A DNA stretch of 10,647 bases from Oribacterium sp. (lineage in GTDB: Bacteria > Bacillota_A > Clostridia > Lachnospirales > Lachnospiraceae): contig JAGAXP010000148.1 in the NCBI GenBank assembly GCA_017940955.1, positions 1-10,647 of the forward strand, given 5' to 3'. Position numbers and translations under genes: made by a program. The notes under the pieces were generated by a model. It was not told where the DNA came from, ran no database searches, and saw only the letters and a program-made list of their open reading frames with translations. How positions within the stretch are numbered: position 1 is the stretch's first letter; every line of letters begins with the position of its first letter. This document shows positions 6,601 through 10,647 of this stretch, in pieces.

Positions 6601-6897
6601 CCGGAGATAAATCCTTTCCGTCCCCGGGAAGATGAAATCAATCCGATTGAAAAAATTGGAAAAGTTGAGAAATTGTCTTATAATGAAATGACAGAGTCAA
6701 TGATAGTACTCTTACATAAGGCTGAAGAGTTTGATCTGGATGCCTGTGAAAAGCTGGTGGATTTTCTCATGGCTCAGTCAGGCACTTCCGATATGAAGAA
6801 AACTCTCGTGAGTATCAAGGCTGCGCTGGATGACATAGACTGGGATCTGGTACAGCAGCTTATCACCGATTACAACATTAAACACAGCTTATTATAG
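3634..6897 (+). CDS. FIST-sensor hybrid histidine kinase with REC and Hpt
   Basis: This is a 1087-residue soluble multidomain kinase. Residues about 20-220 look like the FIST N domain (IAGMSMFGMG at 63-72) and about 225-380 like FIST C (FGAGEIF around 355-361). FIST is a ligand-sensing domain proposed in the literature to bind small molecules such as amino acids. A short, probably coiled linker (about 410-440) leads to the HisKA dimer helix with SHEIRTP and phospho-acceptor His445. The HATPase follows, with its N box near Asn562, G1 DTGIG at 594-598 and G2 GTGLGL at 624-629. The receiver domain has the acidic pair Asp701-Asp702, acceptor Asp745, Thr777 and Lys799. The Hpt domain has His904 in HSLKSTS. 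A proline-rich linker (about 965-1012) joins a helical C-terminal segment (about 1014-1087). There is no signal peptide or membrane helix, so it senses a cytoplasmic signal. The start has GAGGA only 3 nt upstream, so initiation may be weak. The next gene is the likely partner regulator. Confidence 0.9.
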   Translation: MYQKTVVVKGINDLNDLVNNKKLRTLYAGNFHTYAQIYTTRIHHEDISEILNILKSSFPGIKIAGMSMFGMGDFNNQYTAMLSFMFFKRSETQTFLYDFTKISESEGAEELNRKLKGIRHLKGVHLFPVGDTIGISKIIDTVSEGLDGIPFFGALASNHFDDYFQGARAYAFTDNAVEYGLAAVAYCGKDLKIRNDACLGWKPLGRTFTAHVNDTVDLKIGETCLEKLDDTPVAEVYKYYLDADLNAYNMANINEFPIIINRDGTPFVRIPFYCGEHGELYYYGDIKEGEQLQIGYGNPKEIIDESEKLSLRMQDFYPEAMTNFFCVSRYMLLNTRYKKELEFFTRMLPQATHAFGAGEIFRQHGVGGLLAGSIVSICFREGPVSDSTPKTYFKQSTNIRPGGLVPLSERLVSYLEKTSYDLNEMVQKAGQANKAKSEFLSKMSHEIRTPINAIIGMNEMILRESTDFQILQYASGIANSGDHLLSLVNDILDFSKIEAGKMDLVPVDFDLLKLLTDLIRIGQQYCEKKKLKFNVEINEDMPFLIRFDELRLKQILTNILSNAAKYTEKGSITFTLDFEKIDENYEYLTIHVKDTGIGVKAEDQKKLFEEFERFDEIKNRSIQGTGLGLSIVQRLLAKADSKLQFVSEYGVGSDFYFTIKVSVVHWGTVRSHKSVYNRLLQEKPLYHESFIAPSARILLVDDIDVNRFVFKSLLKKTEVDITEASNGVEALSLCNEYEFDIIFMDHLMPDLDGIETLHAIRKLNKSWVKTVPVIALTANAISGARNLYLEEGFIDYLSKPILPTHLEKKLIQYLPKDKVKLVEKDEKKKTTNSNLLIAGSSQDTGTYITDLTDINLIAGLNFCGDFKTLTQALIKFVEGIPGNLEKLKSARDRKSRNDFIIIVHSLKSTSRAIGASQLSRFAEILEKEGKSGNVESIIENAPVFAANLSVIYEKLNPLIDYLKNSSFEKDVLDKDHTKIEPPKSNIPTAPEINPFRPREDEINPIEKIGKVEKLSYNEMTESMIVLLHKAEEFDLDACEKLVDFLMAQSGTSDMKKTLVSIKAALDDIDWDLVQQLITDYNIKHSLL

Positions 6898-6908
6898 AGG
6901 GATTAGCT

Positions 6909-7322
6909 ATGGGTACAGATGAACAAAAATTAATTCTGCTGGTTGATGATGATATCATGTATCTCAAGATGCTCCACGGTGCATTGATGAAATATTACAA
7001 AATCGCGGTTGCTAAAAACGGGGATCAGGCTCTGGCCTATCTCAGTAAAAACAAGCCGGATCTGGTGCTTCTCGACTATTTCATGCCTGTGAAATCCGGA
7101 AGGGAAGTCTTTGAAATCATGCAAAGTGATCCGGCAACCATGGATATCCCGGTTATCTTTCTGACGGGTGCCAATGATTCCGAAAGCGTTATGGAGGTGC
7201 TTAAACTTAAGCCTGCAGGCTATGTGCTTAAATCAACTTCTCTTAAGGATATTTTTGATACCATATTTAATTTTTTCAAGAAGCAGAATTTATATGATGA
7301 GGATGATGACTGGTTTGAATAA
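6909..7322 (+). CDS. Single-domain response regulator (CheY-like)
   Basis: The 137-residue product is one receiver domain with no output domain. Visible key residues are the acidic cluster Asp13-Asp15 (LLVDDD), phospho-acceptor Asp56 (LLDYFMP), Thr86 (FLTGAND) and Lys108 (YVLKSTS, where the usual proline after the lysine is replaced by serine). It ends in a strongly acidic tail (DEDDDWFE). The start codon follows the kinase stop by 11 nt with an AGAGG-type site (6896-6900), so the two are co-transcribed. It is the likely receiver of phosphate from the kinase Hpt His904. It must act by binding another protein, as CheY or Spo0F do, or serve as a phosphate sink; the sequence does not say which. 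The gene runs into a bidirectional terminator. Confidence 0.88.
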   Translation: MGTDEQKLILLVDDDIMYLKMLHGALMKYYKIAVAKNGDQALAYLSKNKPDLVLLDYFMPVKSGREVFEIMQSDPATMDIPVIFLTGANDSESVMEVLKLKPAGYVLKSTSLKDIFDTIFNFFKKQNLYDEDDDWFE

Positions 7323-7327
7323 TGGAA

Positions 7328-7360
7328 AAAACCACCGGGGATTTGTTCCCCGGTGGTTTT
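7328..7360. terminator. Bidirectional intrinsic terminator
   Basis: AAAACCACCGGGG (7328-7340) pairs perfectly with CCCCGGTGGTTTT (7348-7360) around a 7-nt loop: nine G-C-rich pairs plus four A-T pairs. The left side is an A-run (7326-7331) and the right side a T-run, so it reads as a terminator in both directions. It serves the response-regulator operon on the plus strand and pheST on the minus strand, in a gap of only 58 nt. Confidence 0.92.
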
Positions 7361-7380
7361 CTGTTACTGTTTTGCTTATA

Positions 7381-9819
7381 TCAGCTTCTGAGTGAAACTC
7401 CGAGTCTCTCGAGACCGTTGAGGATTTTCTTTACTACAGAATTGATCTCATCGTCTGTAAGTGTGTGATCCTGGGCACGTAAGGTTACCTTATAGGCCAT
7501 GGACTTGTAGCCTGCAAGAACCTGTGCTCCTACATAGATATCGAAAAGTTCAACTGACTCGCAAAGCTTTCCGGATCTCTGGGTAAGTACGTCTTCTATC
7601 TCGCCGGCTGTCACCTTAAGAGGAACCAGCATAGAGAAGTCACGGCTTACTGAAGGGAACTTGGCAAGCGGTGTGAACTTGGTGTCATCATTAACAAGAG
7701 GATAAACCTCAGGCATATCAAGGACTGCGATGTATGCTCTGTCACCGATGGAATAGTTCTCAAGCACTGTAGGATGAACCTCTCCGAGGAATCCGATAAC
7801 CTTGCCGTCGTAAATGATGTTTGCGCGGCGTCCCGGATGAAGGAATGGCTTCTCACATCCCTGTGCGTCATAGTGGAAACGACCTCTGATCCCAAGCTGG
7901 CTAAGTATGTTCTCAACATCGCCCTTCATGTCGAAGAAGTCGCCCTCTCCGATGGAGCCAAGTGTAAGAGTCATGCGCTCGTCAGGAAGCTCTGTGAGTG
8001 GTAATGCCTTCGGGATGTAAACATTGGCAATCTCATAAAGCTTTGCAACCTTGTTTCTTCTGTTGAAGTTGGTTGAAAGTGAGGAGAGCATTCCGTTCAT
8101 GCTGGAGGTTCTCATAACAGAGAAGTCCTCACCGAGAGGATTGGATATCTTGATCTGCTGTCTCTCAGCTGCATCCTCTGCGAAAAGAAGCTTGTCGTAA
8201 ACCTTCGGAGACTCGAAGCTGTACATGAAAGCCTGTGAGTATCCAAGTGCCTGAGCATAATGTCTGACTCTCTCATTGATTGCAAGATCCGGAGCGAGAC
8301 GGCCGGTTACCTCGGAGCCACCGGGAAGTGAGGTGGGAACATTGGCATAGCCGTAGAATCTTGTGATTTCCTCTGCTACATCGCACATAAGGTGGATGTC
8401 CTGACGGAAGGTAGGTGCTGTAACTGTGAGGCTGTCTCCGTCAGCACCGATTTCGGTCTTGAGTTCAATGCGCTCAAGGTACTCCTTCATCTCCTGTGCT
8501 GTAAGGTTGAAGCCGATGAGATGATTGATCTCGGAAGCCTTGCACTTAACAACTGAAGCCTCGCGCTTTACAGGATATACATCGATCATTCCGCCGATAA
8601 CCTCACCTGCATGAAGCTCCTCTATAAGAGCGCAGGCACGGTTGATGGCTGACTCTGCAAGGTTTGGATCGAGACCCTTCTCAAAGTAAGCGGAAGCATC
8701 TGTTCTGTCGCCAACCTTACGGGCACTGAGTCTGATGTTTGTGCCGTCGAAGGTGGCTGCCTCAAATACCATAGTCTTTACGTTATCAGTGATCTTTGAG
8801 TTCTGGCCGCCCATGATACCGGCAATGCCGATGGCACCCTCTGCGTCACAGATGGTAAGTACTGTGTGGTCAAGCTTTCTCTCCTGCTGATCCAGAGTCT
8901 CAAATACCTCTCCGTCCTGAGCACGTTTAACTATGATCTTGTGACCTCTGATCATATCGTAATCGTAGCTGTGCATCGGCTGACCGTACTCGAGCATTAC
9001 ATAGTTTGTGATATCTACGATGTTGTTGATAGGTCTGATGCCGGCGCTGGCAAGACGGATCTGCATCCACTTTGGAGATGGCTCGAGCTTGATGTTCTTA
9101 ACCATTCTGGCTGTGTATCTCGGGCAGAGATCTGTGTCAATGACTTCCACGCTTAAGTAGTCATTGATATTCTCGCTGTTGCCTGACTTTTCTTCCTTAG
9201 GCATAACGAATGTCTTTTTAAAGGTTGCTGCACCCTCTCTTGCGATTCCGATGACACTGTAGCAGTCAACACGGTTTGAAGTTACCTCATACTCGTGGAT
9301 AGCGTCATTGAGACCGAGTAATGTTGGTGCATCCTGACCTACTGCTGTTCCCTCAGGGAAGATGTAAAGGCCTGACTCGGGAGCTTCAGGATAGAACTCT
9401 CTGGTTGAGCCCAGCTCTTCGATGGAGCACATCATACCGTAAGACTCGATGCCTCTAAGCTTTCCGGCCTTGATTACTACGCCGTCCTCCGGCATCTCTC
9501 CGCCGTCATGTCCTCCGGCAACTTTTCCGCCGTCAAGTACAACGGGAACAATATCGCCAACCTTCTGGTTCTGTGCGCCCGTAACGATCTGAACATTGGC
9601 CTCCTGTCCTACGTCTACCTGGCAGATCCAAAGGTGATCTGAGTCCGGGTGCTTCTCCATGGACTTAATCTGGCCGGTTACGATCTTATCGAGATTTTTA
9701 TTTAAAATGGTACAGGTCTCAACCTTAGTACCTGTAAGTGTTACTGCGTCTGTCCACTCCTTAGGAGTACAGTCAAGATCAGGAACATACTCCTTGATCC
9801 AATTCATTGATGTATTCAT
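7381..9819 (-). CDS. pheT: Phenylalanyl-tRNA synthetase beta subunit
   Basis: PheT is the large subunit of the cytoplasmic alpha2-beta2 enzyme that charges tRNA-Phe with phenylalanine; it binds the tRNA and edits mischarged tyrosine. The 812-residue product has the full bacterial layout: an N-terminal segment (NWIKEYVPDL), an EMAP-II-type tRNA-binding OB domain (about 38-150, with HPDSDHLWICQVD), the B3/4 editing domain (about 220-390, with RPINNIVDITNYV), a B5 domain (about 420-495), the catalytic-like core (about 500-690) and a C-terminal anticodon-binding FDX-ACB domain (about 715-812, with FPSVSRDFSM). The first ATG is chosen because AAGGAG (9827-9832 on the complement) lies 7 nt upstream; a second Met at residue 5 is less well placed. 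It follows pheS by 22 nt in one operon. The 3' end uses the shared terminator at 7328-7360. No key segment is missing. Confidence 0.97.
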   Translation of the reverse strand: MNTSMNWIKEYVPDLDCTPKEWTDAVTLTGTKVETCTILNKNLDKIVTGQIKSMEKHPDSDHLWICQVDVGQEANVQIVTGAQNQKVGDIVPVVLDGGKVAGGHDGGEMPEDGVVIKAGKLRGIESYGMMCSIEELGSTREFYPEAPESGLYIFPEGTAVGQDAPTLLGLNDAIHEYEVTSNRVDCYSVIGIAREGAATFKKTFVMPKEEKSGNSENINDYLSVEVIDTDLCPRYTARMVKNIKLEPSPKWMQIRLASAGIRPINNIVDITNYVMLEYGQPMHSYDYDMIRGHKIIVKRAQDGEVFETLDQQERKLDHTVLTICDAEGAIGIAGIMGGQNSKITDNVKTMVFEAATFDGTNIRLSARKVGDRTDASAYFEKGLDPNLAESAINRACALIEELHAGEVIGGMIDVYPVKREASVVKCKASEINHLIGFNLTAQEMKEYLERIELKTEIGADGDSLTVTAPTFRQDIHLMCDVAEEITRFYGYANVPTSLPGGSEVTGRLAPDLAINERVRHYAQALGYSQAFMYSFESPKVYDKLLFAEDAAERQQIKISNPLGEDFSVMRTSSMNGMLSSLSTNFNRRNKVAKLYEIANVYIPKALPLTELPDERMTLTLGSIGEGDFFDMKGDVENILSQLGIRGRFHYDAQGCEKPFLHPGRRANIIYDGKVIGFLGEVHPTVLENYSIGDRAYIAVLDMPEVYPLVNDDTKFTPLAKFPSVSRDFSMLVPLKVTAGEIEDVLTQRSGKLCESVELFDIYVGAQVLAGYKSMAYKVTLRAQDHTLTDDEINSVVKKILNGLERLGVSLRS

Positions 9820-9841
9820 TTTGATTCTCCTTTTTTTCTTA

Positions 9842-10647
9842 TCAGAACTGGCTGAGGAAACGTGTGTCGTTCTCGTAGAGAAGTCTCATGTCATCGATCT
9901 CGTACTTAAGGAGAGCGATTCTCTCAAGACCTACACCGAAGGCAAAGCCCTGATACTCCTTGGGGTCAATGCCGCACATCTCAAGAACGTGAGGATGAAC
10001 CATACCGCAGCCGAGAATCTCGATCCAGCCCTCTCCCTTACAGAAACGGCAGCCCTTTCCGCCGCACTTGAAGCAGGAAACATCAACCTCTGCTGATGGC
10101 TCTGTGAATGGGAAGTGATGAGGACGGAGCTTTGTCTTGGTTTCCGGTCCGAAAAGTTCCTTGGCAAATTTATCAAGTGTCCCCTTAAGATCTGCGAAGG
10201 TTACGTGCTTGTCGATAACAAGTCCCTCGATCTGATGGAAGGAAGGTGAATGGGTAGCATCCACTGCATCTGAACGGAAAACACGTCCGGGGCAGATCAT
10301 ACGGATGGGAAGCTTGCCCTGCTCCATAACTCTTGCCTGTACTGATGAGGTCTGGGTACGAAGGAGGATATTGTTATTGATGTAGAAGGTATCCTGCTCG
10401 TCTCTTGCAGGATGTCCTGCAGGGATATTGAGCTTTTCGAAGTTGTTCTCGTCATACTCAACTTCAGGTCCTTCAACTACTTCATAACCCATTCCAACGA
10501 AGATTTTCTCTACTTCTTCAAGAGCTCTGGTGTTTGGATGAGCATGTCCGTAAGCCATCTTCTTTGCAGGAAGTGTAACGTCGATGGTTTCTGCTGCCAT
10601 ACGAACTTCCTTGGCTTTTTCCTGAAGCTCTGTCATATGCTGATTCA
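9842..10647 (-). CDS. pheS: Phenylalanyl-tRNA synthetase alpha subunit (5' end cut)
   Basis: PheS is the catalytic subunit that activates phenylalanine with ATP and transfers it to tRNA-Phe, together with PheT. The visible part contains the class II core: motif 2 region ([20 protein letters not shown]), the FHQIEGL segment, and motif 3 ([13 protein letters not shown]). It also has a CX2C-X4-CX2C knuckle ([12 protein letters not shown], near 10030-10075), typical of Firmicutes PheS. The frame stays open past the internal Met at 10636 to the window edge. Full-length PheS has about 80 more N-terminal residues (the tRNA-binding coiled coil), so the true start, promoter and any T-box leader lie outside. 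The gene is upstream of pheT by 22 nt in the same operon. Confidence 0.96.
   Translation of the reverse strand, partial: NQHMTELQEKAKEVRMAAETIDVTLPAKKMAYGHAHPNTRALEEVEKIFVGMGYEVVEGPEVEYDENNFEKLNIPAGHPARDEQDTFYINNNILLRTQTSSVQARVMEQGKLPIRMICPGRVFRSDAVDATHSPSFHQIEGLVIDKHVTFADLKGTLDKFAKELFGPETKTKLRPHHFPFTEPSAEVDVSCFKCGGKGCRFCKGEGWIEILGCGMVHPHVLEMCGIDPKEYQGFAFGVGLERIALLKYEIDDMRLLYENDTRFLSQF

Noticed and set aside
10634..10636. pheS start at the Met at 10636
   Set aside because: It would remove the N-terminal coiled coil, no ribosome binding site can be seen, and the frame continues open to the window edge, so the gene is partial.

Overview
The window looks like part of the chromosome of a low-to-mid GC Gram-positive bacterium, most likely a clostridial member of the Lachnospiraceae (inference). 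The reasons are the secG-rnr-smpB gene order typical of Firmicutes, strong AAGGAG-type ribosome binding sites, a Firmicutes-style PheS with a CX2C-X4-CX2C knuckle, and a large cytoplasmic FIST hybrid kinase with a C-terminal extension of a kind I associate with this family. No mobile element, CRISPR array, rRNA or tRNA was seen.

Positions 1-244 lie upstream of secG and are non-coding or nearly so. They hold a 16-bp imperfect inverted repeat enclosing two GGGGTGGG motifs, a possible 14-codon leader ORF with a strong Shine-Dalgarno sequence, a tandem 12/13-nt repeat, and a good extended -10 promoter for secG. secG (245-472) ends in a strong intrinsic terminator (526-560). After a leader of about 160 nt come rnr (718-2904, RNase R) and smpB (2888-3370), which overlap by 17 nt and act together in ribosome rescue and mRNA decay. 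A second intrinsic terminator (3448-3508) closes this unit.

Positions 3524-7322 form a signalling operon. It encodes a 1087-residue soluble hybrid histidine kinase (FIST sensor, HisKA, HATPase, REC, Hpt and a helical tail) and a 137-residue single-domain response regulator. Together they carry a complete predicted His445-Asp745-His904-Asp56 phosphorelay, with no DNA-binding or enzymatic output domain. I consider this operon the most interesting item in the window.

The operon converges on the minus-strand pheS-pheT pair (10647-7381), which encodes the two subunits of phenylalanyl-tRNA synthetase. One perfect 13-bp hairpin (7328-7360), with A-rich and T-rich flanks, can terminate transcription from both sides. 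pheS is cut by the right edge of the window, so its N-terminal coiled coil and its promoter or leader are not visible. The rest of the window is ordinary housekeeping sequence. I did not find a clearly new system; the secG upstream region and the FIST phosphorelay operon deserve the second look.
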